Source: Macrobrachium rosenbergii
Lineage: Eukaryota > Arthropoda > Malacostraca > Decapoda > Palaemonidae
Direction: 5' to 3'
DNA: 64,000 nt
NCBI RefSeq assembly: GCF_040412425.1
Contig: NC_089795.1
Location: forward strand, 75,998,663-76,062,662
The notes beneath the pieces were generated by a model that saw nothing but the letters and a program-made list of their open reading frames with translations, did no database searches and was not told the DNA's origin. Below are positions 1 to 11,090 of this stretch, piece after piece; within the stretch, counting starts at the first letter, position 1, and every line of letters begins with the position of its first letter. The position numbers and the translations under genes were made by a program.

Positions 1-39
1 TCGGTGCCATGTCCTTAAGAAATGGCGTGAGTCATACAT

Positions 40-42
<3 letters not shown>

Positions 43-87
<45 letters not shown>
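43..87. repeat. (GA)n microsatellite
   Basis: Uninterrupted GA dinucleotide run of about 45 bp, immediately upstream of the first HRF repeat copy. Confidence 0.97.
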
Positions 88-88
<1 letters not shown>

Positions 89-111
89 CATTATGGAGCA
101 TAATGGATAAA

Positions 112-573
112 AAACAAGCAAAAGATGCGCCGAAGTTTCTTCGGCGCAATCGAGTCTTCTGTACGGCGTATAATGCTGTATGAAACTCAGCCACGGACCA
201 TGAAACTCTCAGACAGCCCGGTGGTGGCCGGTGTTGTTGGCACCTATGGCGGTGCCAGACGCACGATCATGGCTAACTTTAACCTAAAATGAAATAAAAA
301 CTACTGAGGCTGCAATTTTGTATGTTTGATGATTGGAGGGTGGATGATCAACACACCAAATTGCCAGTCTTTCCAGTCCATTTCTCTGTAATTGATGATG
401 GAACCTGATGAACCGAAGTGTGGTTCATGATAGATGATTGGAGGGTGGATGATCAACACACCAAATTGCAGCCCTGTAGCCTCAGTAGTTTTTAAGATCT
501 GAGAGTGGACAGAAAAAATGCGGACGAAGAGACAAATAGCCATCCCTAGTTTTCTTTTAGAGAAAACTAAAAA
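112..573 (+). repeat. HRF interspersed repeat, copy 1 (rearranged)
   Basis: First of seven loci of a 0.4 kb interspersed family (HRF, hairpin-rich family; my label). It opens with a short perfect hairpin at 127-147 (GCGCCGAAG...CTTCGGCGC) and closes with the AGTTTTCTTTTAGAGAAAACT hairpin near 549-569. Between them are the GGTGGTGGCC, GCACGATCATGGCTAACTTTAACC and AAAACTACTGAGGCT blocks shared with the other copies. This copy is altered. The ACCGAAAATAG/CTTTCGGTGGT hairpin is missing, and the segment GATTGGAGGGTGGATGATCA occurs twice (around 335 and 435) with about 70 bp of unrelated sequence between. The 80-residue frame on the minus strand here is a by-product. It is non-coding and shows no transposase. 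Confidence 0.85.
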
Positions 574-1587
574 AGACTAGGCTATCGTACTATCGTATTT
601 CACAACTACTGAGTATAAAACCGTCTTTAAACTTGAGCAAGAAGTAAAATCCTCAAGACTTATATCTGTGAATAACCTGAGGAATAGATTTTATTCCTAA
701 TTTTGCTGTAGGCATTAGTTACATTCCTGTTGTAGAAGAGCAGGTTGATGAAGGGGGCGGGGTGGGGGGGGGGGAATGGATTGCAAAACAAAACGACTAT
801 CCCACAGTAAGATGAAAGAAGTAAGTGGCGAAGAAAGGAAGACAATGTAAAAAAAAAGGGAGAGAGAAGTATAAAAATAGAATGACAGATTGAGAAAATG
901 GAATTGCAAGTTATAAGAAGAAGTGAGAAGAGGAGTAGGAAGAAATAAAAAAATATTAAAGGGAACTGGATAAACAAGAACAACGGAATAATATACGACC
1001 AGCAATAAAAAACGAAATAAATGGGCATCCGACGACGTTGGTATGATGATGATGATGACGAAAGGTTAACATTTTCAAGGTGAAACGAGCAAGAGGAGAA
1101 CAGAATCATAAATGAAAGAAGAAGAAATGGACGAGATATCTTGCAAAGTAAGAAAGAATTTGTACAAAATGGACACAAACACACTAACGACAGAACAAAT
1201 ATCTCCAGGACTTCTACCTTTCGTACGCTACGGCAACGTCCGCATCTACTTTCTTTAATGAAAGCAAATATGAAGAAAACAGAAAAAGAAAGTAAAATCT
1301 CAGTAAGAAAGGCAACAATGAAGAGGGAGACGAAGTGGGTGACGTCATTGTTGACAATACAAACTCAGTTAAGAGCCATAAATCAAGATGATCTTGATGC
1401 AGGTATTGTTTACAAATCTGATAACACAAAGGGATCACAGCCGCGAGAAAGTGCGAATTCCCCTTTCCCCCGACGTATGGTCTCGTCGTGGCAGACGGTG
1501 GAATTCTTTAGTTATAAAAAAGGCAAGTTTCGCTAGTTGGTTCATTTGACATTGTTGTGTTCGCCTTGGGGCGGGGGCGGGGGGCTG
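574..1587. other. Unassigned AT/purine-rich stretch with a G-run cluster
   Basis: No gene recognised. At 753-774 there are runs of 5, 4 and 11 G separated by single bases, a possible quadruplex on the plus strand. From about 800 to 1350 the plus strand is strongly purine-biased (GAAGAAAG-type). This explains the long but low-complexity minus-strand frames rich in F, S and L at 660-1184 and 1214-1438. Confidence 0.6.
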
Positions 1588-1886
1588 GTTTAGTGCCTTC
1601 AGCGCACCTCATGCGGTGCACTGTAGGCATTACTTACTGTTTTTTGCAGCGTCCCTTCGGCTCCTAGCTGCATCCTCTTTCATTTAATTTACTGTACTTC
1701 CGTTCATATTCTCTTTCTTCCATCTTCCTTTCCACCCTCTCCTAACGGTTGATTCTTAGTGCAACTGCGAGGTCTTCCTCGTGTTACACATTTCAAACCT
1801 TTTTAGTCTCAATTTCCTTTTCAGCGATGAATGACCTTATAGGTCCCAGCGCTTGGCCTTTGGCCTAAATTCTATGTTCTGTTCTG
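1588..1886. repeat. SINE-like decapod interspersed repeat
   Basis: Block running from TTTAGTGCCTTCAGCGCACC through GCACTGTAGGCATTAC, GCAGCGTCCCTTCGGC and AGTGCAACTGCGAGGT to ATAGGTCCCAGCGCTTGGCC and TTTGGCCTAAATTCTAT. I recognise this segment order from memory as an abundant decapod interspersed repeat; no search was run. It has no open frame of note. Its length (about 300 bp) and lack of coding capacity suggest a SINE or another non-autonomous element, but I could not identify clean A and B boxes, so the class is uncertain. Confidence 0.6.
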
Positions 1887-3761
1887 ACATTCTCTTGTGA
1901 AACGAACTGGTCATTTCCTGACCGATCCTACAAGCGGAATTTCCTGAGTCACAGGCTTAAGATATTGATTTTCAAACGATCATAGAGGGGCAATGGTTGC
2001 CCTTTGAGATTGCGTGACCACTGGTCGTATTTGGGATTTACTTTATAATTACAGATAGAATGCAGCTATGGCCCAGACGACTGAACGACATTGTGTAGGA
2101 AAGTCAGTAATCACGTTTTTCACCCATTCCGATTTCCTTCATCTATTCGACCGGTTCGAGTGTCATGTTGTATATGTTTCAGTTGTTCATGTATGAGTGA
2201 TATATAAGTACAGTTACTGTATGTAGAGGTTTAGTGGCCAAATGTCAAACGGGCACTTTTATCAGACCTTTAATACTTGTATATTGTATAGGAAATGCAA
2301 AAGATTGTGATAAACTAGGCCACGTACCACCTCTTCGTTACTCATACTCGTAGGATTTAATCCAATAAATTAATTACTAGGATCAGAAAGGAAAAATGTC
2401 TATCTTAGTGCGAGATCCTAAATTTGTTCACAAACAGTGTATGACAGAAAATAAAACATTTTTCACACCCGACGACAGAGTTCAGTTGCAGTACCAGTGC
2501 TAAGGAATGAAGGTTAGGAAAGCCAAAAGAGCATGGTATATAAATATGTTCAAAAGCTGATGTAAGCTGTTGTTTTTGGATTTGATGACTTTATAAGCAG
2601 TGTTGAACTGTGTGCCAATGCATATGAAAGGATTGCGATTTTATCGTCAGATTTGAGGATGAGACTGGGGCATTTGAGTGATTAACAAAAGATTTTGCAA
2701 CATTGACATTTGTCTCCTGATTAAAAAAAAAAAGACCTTTGCTGCAAGACACAATACAGACATATTCTTACACAGTCATGCAACATACTTATGGGCTAAG
2801 TCTACTGAAATGAGATAATCTCTCCTTGTTTACTAGTGCCAGAGACAAACTAATAATCAAGATTGCATTGATGAGATAAGAGATGTAAGAAATTTCGGCA
2901 AATTCGACCTGAAGAAGTATTATTGGCAGCACAGTTCAACAAAGACGATTTGTACAAGTACAAGGTCATGTCTTTTGGAACATGTCGTCAACATTTTAGT
3001 GATGATCAATCCTGCTGTATATGACTTAGTCGAATGTGAAGTTACATTGCTGATGATATATTTCGTAACAGTTAGAGGAAGCTCGTTAAGATTTTGCAAG
3101 CATTGTTGAAACGATTTTCTAAAGTGAACTTTGGCTGTATATTTGCTCACGAGTGAGCTTGATCAAGCAACTGTAAATTACTTTGGTCATACTGCTACAC
3201 TTGTCATGCATCTGTTGCCCAATCTCTTGAAGAGACAAAATTCCACGTGATTTGTTGTTGTCAAAATTGTCTAGTTTTGATTGCTCGAAGTTTTTAGAAG
3301 CGCCTAATATTAGGTGTCAGGTAGTTAAAAATGAGATTTTTTTCTTAATGAAGATTTTTAGGGTGCTGGCCCCCGATCTTGACATGCGCCAGAAATAGAC
3401 TAGACGAAGTATATTGTGACAAAAGTGTATCTGGTTATAAATGATGTGAACGATAATGACATGTCAATACAGATACATTGTCCAGAACCGGGTAATCTGA
3501 CACTACGTAAATATTGAAATCTGTATTTCAATTCAAAATTTTTTGAGGAGGAGTGTGTGTTGTGTTCAAGTGCAAAATAGTGAGCAGTTATCCTTCCTGT
3601 ATTGGTAGGGGCACAATTAGATTTTAAAATGTAATGAATCATAGAATTCCATTCCGAGTATTCTAATGGTACTTTCAACCACGTATACAGAAAGGCAACT
3701 GATAGTAGCTTCTTCATCATGACTTGTCATACTTTCATATATTGTCACGTTTTGGGTTCTT
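1887..3761. other. Unassigned AT-rich DNA
   Basis: About 1.9 kb with no recognisable gene or repeat. Short frames at 2920-3150 and 3400-3720 (minus) have no recognisable motifs. An A-run lies at about 2724-2734. Confidence 0.5.
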
Positions 3762-3827
3762 GATAGTTCTGGAGGATTGGAATGTGTAATGAATTATCAT
3801 TAGACATTCCAATCCTCCAGAACTATC
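3762..3827. repeat. Near-perfect short hairpin (24-bp arms)
   Basis: The left arm 3762-3785 (GATAGTTCTGG...TTGGAATGT) is exactly reverse-complementary over 24 nt to the right arm 3804-3827 (ACATTCCAA...AGAACTATC). The 18-nt spacer can itself pair (TAATGA with TCATTA), so an almost fully paired 66-nt hairpin is possible. No mobile-element termini or flanking duplication were recognised. It could be a small fold-back element or a source of small RNA. Confidence 0.85.
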
Positions 3828-4493
3828 GTTTACTTTATATCAGGTTATTTAACATTCTCAAAAGAATAATTCATATAATGAACGGTGTTCATGGATCATG
3901 ATTCTTTGAGAGCTGCTTTGCTAGGTGGCATGCTAGGTTAAGAGCGTTGGAAATTAAGCTAGTAGAGTGCTATCTGGGTGAAAGACTTAAATTCACGTCA
4001 AAGTAATCCTAATGTAGTTCAAGACGTAATTTAGAAGTCTTAGTCCCTTCTGCATGGACGTGCATTTTAAAGTTAAGAAAAATGTAGGTGATTTTATGAA
4101 ATTCGATTTCGGTCTCTGTTAAATCTCTGAACGAAGAACAGCCTGATACTAAAACAGTATGTTGAAGATTATGTTAGATACTTTATGTTTTAGGGTAGAG
4201 AAACAATTTTCATTAACATGGGATATAAGTTTAAATTAAGCAAGTGTTTTTTTCATGTACAAGAAGGGATCAGAACCAAATAATGTGAAAAGACAATAAG
4301 CCTATTCCCTGTTACTTTATTTCCTTTATTAAGTCATGAACAAAAAGCTGATATAATAAAATAGAATTAAACGTTGTAATTTGATAATAGAAATTTAAAA
4401 TGCTAAAAATCTGAACTATAATAAATTTAAACGTTTTAATTTGATAAGAAAAGTTTAAAATAAATTATATAAAAATCTCTGCACTGAAATATC
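3828..4493. other. Unassigned AT-rich DNA
   Basis: No gene seen. Near 4370-4460 there is a short imperfect direct repeat (AAACGTTgTAATTTGATAA and AAACGTTtTAATTTGATAA, each followed by an AGTTTAAAA-like segment). Confidence 0.5.
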
Positions 4494-4503
4494 TTTCTCT
4501 CTC

Positions 4504-4549
<46 letters not shown>
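4494..4549. repeat. (CT)n microsatellite
   Basis: CT run with a single CTAT interruption near 4508-4511. Confidence 0.97.
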
Positions 4550-4554
<5 letters not shown>

Positions 4555-5023
4555 AGTACAAAGAAAATATTGTCGTTATGTATTCATACTGTATGTAGGT
4601 GCCTATACCTTCGGTTATCTAAAATTTTCCGCTTTCCTTCTTTTTACAAATTTTTTGTTAGATTGCGTTGCAACATTTGTTGCTGTACCAGTTATTCTGA
4701 ATACTCCAATTGAAAGTTTAACTCAGTCCGATGTACTTTGCAGTTCAGCTTCTTATTTTACTGGTCTCTGAAGATGTTATAAAATAAGTTTATTTAAAGC
4801 ATATGTTTGATCTACTGTAGACCTTGGTATAGCAGATCACTTTTAGGAATTTTTCATTAATTTTTCTTTCATATGATGCTTCATTCGCTGAAAGGAATAT
4901 TTACATGAAGTAAACTTGCAATCCCCATGTTTGAATTTTATTATTCATGATACATAATCGTCATCTTTGCTGGTTGGAAAAGTCCTGAGGTCCACAGCAC
5001 GCCTCCTACTCCATTCCACACGT

Positions 5024-5100
5024 GTTGGTTTGAATACGTTAACTCACATCAGCTCAAGCCTTTACCTTGAGCTGGTATAAGTTAATTGAATCAAACCAAC
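5024..5100. repeat. Imperfect inverted repeat (35-bp arms)
   Basis: Arms 5024-5058 and 5066-5100 are reverse complements at about 28 of 35 positions. The outer ends (GTTGGTTTGA / TCAAACCAAC) and inner ends (CAGCTCAAG / CTTGAGCTG) match perfectly. The 7-nt spacer is CCTTTAC. The mismatches are confined to the middle of the stem. Confidence 0.75.
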
Positions 5101-6931
5101 TAACCCAGCTATTGCAATTAGTTTCTTAGATAAATTTTTTATTGTAATGAGGTTAGGATTGGGATATATCGCAAAAGAAGAAGAATAAAGTGTTAAATTA
5201 AGTATCATCTAGATTCTAGGTACGCTTTAGTACATTGTGCGAATGTAAACAGCAAGTGACTCCAACATTTATAGATTCGTTTGCCAACATTAAAAGTAGA
5301 CAAAGTAAAGAACAACAACTCGAAGACAACCTTAAGTGATTATTTTAGGTACAGACTAAATAAAAGCATTTCATGGCGCAAACAAAGACCATTGCTATGT
5401 GTGTATTTTTCAAGAAGCTTATATAATGCATTGTACCTTAGTACATTTAGTTATAAAGAATGCAAAGTTGTTTGACATGAAATCACTTTTAAAGGTCAGG
5501 TCTCTGTGACAATCAGATCGATTCTTTAACTTTATTGTTCTATTGTGCGTGAAAGTAAAAACCATAATTGAATTTACTTATCTCAAATTCATCCACATTC
5601 CTGTCCTATAGTGCAGATCCAAAATATGAGTAAACAGCCAATTTTCTATTGTTATGGTATAGGGAAATTAAGGAGTTCCGTTCTCTATATGTGGTAGAAA
5701 TTTGTTTAAAGAGAATGGAAAAGTCCGTGTCCTCAGATAAATGGGGGACTTTGGTAAACTAAGATGATTGACTCGAGCCTGTTACATTGTTTATATGTCG
5801 GAGGTTTGGCCTTAACTCACATATTATGTAGTAATGGACACTTTATGGGAGTCCGAAACTTAAAAAAACGTTTCAGAATCATTACTTATGAAGAAATAAG
5901 CAACATGATAAATTTTCTGCACAAAGTAAACTATACTTTGCCAGATAATGAATTGACCCGATAGTGAAAACCACATTCTCGATTACATATAAATTAAAAT
6001 TTTATGCCATCGAAAGTGTAGACACTTCATAAGAAAATGTCTGTTTTACTGGAAACTGAGCAATGCATCAATTAACATAATCTGTTATAATTCGAATTGT
6101 TTACTCTTTAGATGAAACCAGGCTTCGTACAGTTTTTGGGATACACTTAAACAAGCGTTCTTTTTCATGGCAAATATAATTTGCTATCTTTCATCCATAC
6201 TTTTGATACATGGTGTTAATCACCGTTCTCAGAAACGTCAGATCGTGTTTTGTAAGAAGTCAGCCTCCAGATATGACGAGAAAAAATCATTGTCAGAATT
6301 CTTTAACCTTGTTGCTTTATGAAAAGTCATGAGAATTACCGAATTATATAGGATTTTTCTTTGATTCCTCCGTCCTCTGATGTGTCTTGTGTACATGATC
6401 AGATGACTTTTGATGGAAAAAACTATACTTATATCCACCATAATCGCAAAATTTACCAGTGAACGTTGTGATTTCGGTTTCTTAAGTGTTTCTAATGTTG
6501 ACACGGGTAGCATGTGCATCATTCCAAAATTTATTTGAAAAGATGGTAAATATAGGAAAAAAGTAAGCCTGATAGAAAGTCAGGTCTTTTCGTATATCTA
6601 TCTGGAGTGCAGCCTTGCTAACGTCCACTAACGTGGAACCTAGTATGCTTTCTCTTCACAATGGGAAATTAGCTTATAATGTCTGCTATTTTACACTGGT
6701 GGGTGTTGAAACTGGGAGTAAACCAATTATAATCGTCCCTTTTATTCTCAAAATTTTAAGATTTTGTAATCTGTTATAATTCGAATTGTTTGCCTTTCGG
6801 TTTTATGAAATCTTAGCATTGTCTGATCAACTAATTTTTAAAAGTCAAAAAGACCAGGGTAAAACGAAATAAACAAGTGTTCTTTTTACGCGTGAATCTG
6901 CTCCTAATATCCGATTCTCAGTAAATTGTTT
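5101..6931. other. Unassigned AT-rich DNA with a dispersed direct repeat
   Basis: No gene recognised. A 25-nt segment (TAATCTGTTATAATTCG...TTGTTT) occurs identically at 6078-6102 and 6767-6791. Each is followed 50-90 bp later by AAACAAGyGTTCTTTTT. This suggests two diverged copies of one unclassified repeat. The short frames at 5281-5475, 5764-5964 (plus) and 6238-6522 (minus) have no recognised domain. Confidence 0.5.
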
Positions 6932-7200
6932 TATATTATATATATATATATATATTTATATATATAAGATGATTATATATATATATATAGTAATTATCAC
7001 GACTAATATTTTTGTCAGTGTTCTGGTGGTTTTTATAAAGGGAACGTAGTTTGTTACGTTAAAGGAGAAGGAGACCCACAGACACACAAACACACCCATA
7101 CACACATATTTATATATATACACATATGTGTGTATGTATGTATATACATATATGTATATAACGTGTGTGTGTGCGTGTGTGTATATGTCTGCGAGAGAGA
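6932..7200. repeat. Compound TA / CA / TG microsatellite cluster
   Basis: Interrupted (TA)n at 6932-6990, then a mixed ACAC/ATAT/TGTG stretch at 7077-7180 ending in a short GA run. It is imperfect and apparently old. Confidence 0.85.
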
Positions 7201-8761
7201 GGTTTTAGGATATCTTAGAATTGCGAACTACTGAACAGTTTCACTTTTCTGAAAAAAAAGGGACAGTGGTTTTCACCCTCAAGTCTCAACAGAAGCAATA
7301 ATTAAGTTCTACAGCAAAATTATCCAGTGCTAGAGAGTCTCAGTGACCAGTAGCAGCAGTTCCTCAAGTCCCTAAGAAGTATCAGACTTGTCGAGGCAAG
7401 ATATGGTCTATGAGGGAACAACAAAGTTGTTAAGCAAAATCTCTAGGCTACCTTTTCAGAGGCTGGACCAGTTACTGATGATACAATGCTAACATCAGTA
7501 GATACTGTTTCTACAATACAATATTAGTTGGTGCTGTTACCTTTGTGGAGGCTTAGTCAGTAGACACATGTCTCCCAAAAACACGTGATTGGAAACCACA
7601 TCACTAGTAAATTAATCAAAAGCCCCAGTGAAGACAAACAAGAATGCAACAGACAAATCCTCTAATTGAGAGTTAATTGCGGATGCAGCCATATTTCCCT
7701 CTCAGTACAGAAGTAATTAAAGGAGCTGATTTTTAATCACTCCAAAACCAACTTCCAAATCATCGAATCCAGAGAGACTTGCAGAAAACAATGGAATGGG
7801 TCCTAATGTGGTTAAAAGGAGTACCTGTACTAAAGGTTCAAAATATCATTAGAATTCTCCTTAATGACTTCGAGCCAGTATGTAAATTCTAAAGTAGGTG
7901 TGTTTTTGCTGGAGACGATACTGAACAAACAAATACATTTCTTCTAGGGTTTACAATAGAACTCTATTTGATATGGGAGTGGAAATCCTTGTTGGGTTTA
8001 TTGGTTACACCCGTCGAAAAAATTCGTCATCTCCCAAATTCTCTAAACTCTTCATTGAAGCCTATAACCGTTTAATCTCAACTAAAATGGAAGTGCAATC
8101 AAGTTTTTCTTCAACTTCCCCTACATAGTCAGGTTATCTAAGAGGAGCTGATCGCCAAGACTTGCAGTCGATCAGCTTTAGTCACTGGATCTTCTCGGAT
8201 GTGACTTGTATAGCAAGCATCCTTTAAAGGGGAAATGTAACGTCTAACCAGAGAGGAAGATGTTAGCTTTGAGTATCATAAGTAAATAACATTCACGTTA
8301 CTGATACCAAGGAAGTAACAAATTTGCAGATCTTTTTGCTCAGGTTTAAGAAAAATCAGACAGTCCCCAAGACATCATTTTAGAAGAGAAGAAAAACAGC
8401 AAACCATCAGTTTTCCTCAGTTTTTCCTTAAGCCCAAGCTTTCAATATGCTTCATAGTCAGGAGAGTTTAATTTTACTGTTTGGTTGAGGCAACATTTCT
8501 GCTGCCCATGATCCAGATGAAATCCAAAAATTTAATGTTTAGGCATACTTCAGGAAACAGTAAACATTTTATATTCAGTATAATCAATCGATTATGGAGG
8601 GAAATCAGGCACATGTTTGGGAAGTATCCAGCCTTTTAACATCTCTTTAAACCAGGAAAGCTCCTTTTCGACAGACAGTAATAGGTCATTTGTATTTACT
8701 TATTGCTAATGCAAGCTAATGAAACCACGGAAAATTCAGAAATGGGAGTTATATCAAGAGA
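7201..8761. other. Unassigned DNA
   Basis: About 1.6 kb with somewhat higher GC than its neighbours and no long frame. A 9-bp inverted repeat AGCTGATCG...CGATCAGCT lies at 8146-8177. Nothing else was recognised. Confidence 0.45.
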
Positions 8762-9018
8762 TTCATAATATAATGTCACCTTCATATTGTGGATTTTGTT
8801 AAATGTATTCTGTGGTTCAAACATGTGCTTCCTAGTAGTATTATTTGACTGCAGTACTTTTTGACACAGAGAGTGCATATAAAATTATTTCATAATATGT
8901 TGTCACCTTCATATTGTGGATTTCGTTAAATATATTCTGTGGGTGAAACAAGTGCTTCCTAGTAGTATTCTTTGACAACAGTATTCTTTGACACAGAGAG
9001 TGCATGTGAAATTATTTC
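8762..9018. repeat. 127-bp tandem duplication
   Basis: Two adjacent units (about 8762-8888 and 8889-9018). Both contain GTCACCTTCATATTGTGGAT, GTGCTTCCTAGTAGTATT and GACACAGAGAGTGCAT in the same order with a 127-bp offset. A few substitutions separate them, so the duplication is not very recent. The minus-strand frame 8696-8878 lies in and just left of the first unit and has no recognised product. Confidence 0.88.
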
Positions 9019-9720
9019 AGCTTCGTACGGCTGTAGTCTACAAGGAGAAATGCCGTTATTACTCAAAGCATTTACGTGAATCATTTAGTTCCAGGTTAAA
9101 TTTAGTACTACATTATTTGATAAGAGGTTCTAGGAGGGTGTTTTTAAGGGTAAAATACTTTGTGTAAAACTTTTGTTCTTGCCGTAAACATTGTAGCAAG
9201 ATTACAGGTCTTAAGTACACTATTTGTAATGACCTACAGCTGTGTTGAGAAGGAAGGTTTCAGAATCGCCGTAAGCTATATAAATCGTGTGAATAGGAGC
9301 CAACATAATGAAAGAAATTACTTGCTGGTTACAGAATTTGAAGTCATTAAGATGCCTAGAAAGTGGGGTAATCGCATTGGCCACCTGCTATTTATGCACA
9401 GTAACTTTGTGAAAGGTTGAAATGAGCTTTTTATGGTGATTAGCTAGTAAACTATTGCTGATTGCATGGCATTTGTTGGTTGAGTACCCTTGTCGCCAGG
9501 AATGAGAGGTCACTATCTTTTAGACAGGAGTGATACAGATGAAAATGGTATTTTAGACAGAATTTTAGGAGAGTTTATTTCGTACAATTCTAATGGCAGT
9601 ATCAGTTTAATTAAGTTTTCTGGAACAAATACAATTCTAAATATACGCCAGTTTAGTCATTTCAAATATGCAGATTGGATCCTCATAATTTCTGCTCTCT
9701 TCCGAGTCTTTCGCCTTTAC

Positions 9721-9767
<47 letters not shown>

Positions 9768-10305
9768 TCAGCTCCTCTTATGCTGTTTTCACTTCATTCG
9801 AAGCTTCATATTTCGTGGGGCTGCAAACCAAATATTCTCAGCCACCAAAGAAATTCCACACCATGATGAGAGGGAAAACCTATTCTTTGCTTACCGGAAT
9901 CCAACAGGAATATCTGCCACTTAATGGGACGCTTTTTCTCTCACTACGGTGTCTTTAATAATCTACTAGGCTCCCTTCTGTCTTAGACTTGGATTTTAAC
10001 CTAACACAGCCAGGGACGAGAGCCTTGCGTTCACTATGGTCCGGCCTACATAGCTTTTTATGCCTCTGATTTAGCAAAAAAAAAAAAAATCCCCTAAAAA
10101 CGATGATGTAGGTTGTAAAACGAGGCACTCTTTATAGAAATCAAATTTTAAAAATGCCTTATAGGAAAGCCAATAATAAAAACCTTGAATGTATTCCAGA
10201 AACAGACTGTGTAAATATTATTACGTTGCAGTATTTAACATCCATATATGGTTGTATCTGTACTGATAAATGGAAAACACCTGCAGTAAAACGTTATTTT
10301 GACTG
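9019..10305. other. Unassigned DNA with a long poly-T tract
   Basis: Contains a T homopolymer of about 39 nt near 9724-9762 and an A-run near 10077-10089. The T-run could be the reverse-strand poly(A) of an old retroposed sequence, but the flanks show no recognisable gene. The 144-residue plus-strand frame 9490-9924 reads through the T-run as poly-Phe and is not supported as a gene. Confidence 0.45.
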
Positions 10306-11090
10306 TCTTCTTCTTCTTTCGACCTTAGTAGTTGCACTGTATAGCAGGGTCGGTTGCTCAAGTCAACTTTCTCCATCTATTTCTATTCATAACATCATCA
10401 CCTTCCAGTCCCACTCACCCATATCCCTCCTCACCACATCCGTCCATCTGATCCGCTGACGCCCCACACCCATCCTCCCCATCACTGGCATGTTTTTAGC
10501 TCTCTTGATTGGTTCCACCTCCTCTCTTCGTATTACATGGCCATAGTATCTCAAACGAGCTTCCTTAGCCTTCTCCTTTACATTACGTATACCACACATT
10601 CTTCTTATATCTTGACTCTCCCTCCTTTCCAGTAGTGACATTCCAGCAGTCCATCTCACCATCATCATCTCGGTTCTTTCCAACAGTCCCTCCTCTTTCC
10701 TCTTAAGTGCCCAAGTTTCTACCCCATATAATAGTACGGGCCTGATAACTGTCTTATAAATCTCCATTTTGAGCTTTAATGGCATTTTCTTGTCTAAAAC
10801 AACTCCAGTTACTTCTCTCCATTTTTGCCGTGATTCTTTCACTCTCTGTCTCACTGCTTTCTCAGTACCTCCCTCTTCTGTTAACATTGATTCCAAATAG
10901 TTAAACTCATTATTCTGCTTTAGCACTCTACCATCTTCCACTTGAATGTTCACTTCTACTACTAATCATTAGCTCTGTCTTTCCAGTGTTCACTTTAAAT
11001 CCTTTCCTTTGTATGGCTCCTTTCCTTGCTAAAAACTTGTCTTGCAGTTCTTTTTGTGTGTCTGCTATAATGACTAAATCATTGACAGTG
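10306..11090 (-). mobile_element. 5'-truncated non-LTR retrotransposon (LINE) fragment
   Basis: A minus-strand LINE remnant covering the C-terminal part of a reverse-transcriptase polyprotein and its 3' end. Reading from 11090 down, a decayed frame gives NDLVIIADT...KELQ, matching the region just after the catalytic YADD box of LINE reverse transcriptases. FKVNTGKTELMISS follows, then the longer open segment annotated separately. Beyond that stop, another frame reads NRWRKLT, a stop, then ATDPA, the usual LINE ending, so an indel and a nonsense change disrupt the end. The 3' terminus is a short (GAA)n tail (CTTCTTCTTC on the plus strand near 10309-10318). No endonuclease or N-terminal domains are present. 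The clade (RTE-like or other) is not certain. Confidence 0.85.
10387..10953 (-). pseudogene. Reverse-transcriptase C-terminal fragment of a LINE
   Basis: An open segment of 188 codons that lacks the catalytic palm core, which would lie upstream. Recognisable blocks in order are FNYLESMLTEEGG (residues 17-29), the DKKMPLKLK block (54-62), RPVLLYGVETWALK (71-84), an LLERTEMMMVRW block (near 89-101), ARLRYYGHVIRREE (about 132-145) and GRQRIRWTDVVRRDM (about 163-178). These blocks and their spacing are typical of the thumb and connection region of animal non-LTR reverse transcriptases. The first ATG is arbitrary, because the homology continues upstream through an interrupted frame to about 11090. 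The segment belongs to a dead 5'-truncated insertion, not a host gene. The sense frame is intact for 188 codons, so this insertion is younger than the two plus-strand fragments at 50.6 and 52.5 kb. Confidence 0.85.

Noticed and set aside
660..1184. 174-codon minus-strand frame as a membrane protein gene
   Set aside because: It is F/L/S/I-rich because the plus strand is purine-biased. No domain or conserved motif is visible.
9490..9924. 144-codon plus-strand frame
   Set aside because: It runs through a poly-T homopolymer (poly-Phe) and has no recognisable domain on either side.
10154..10459. 101-codon plus-strand frame
   Set aside because: It overlaps the 3' end of the minus-strand LINE and has no domain.
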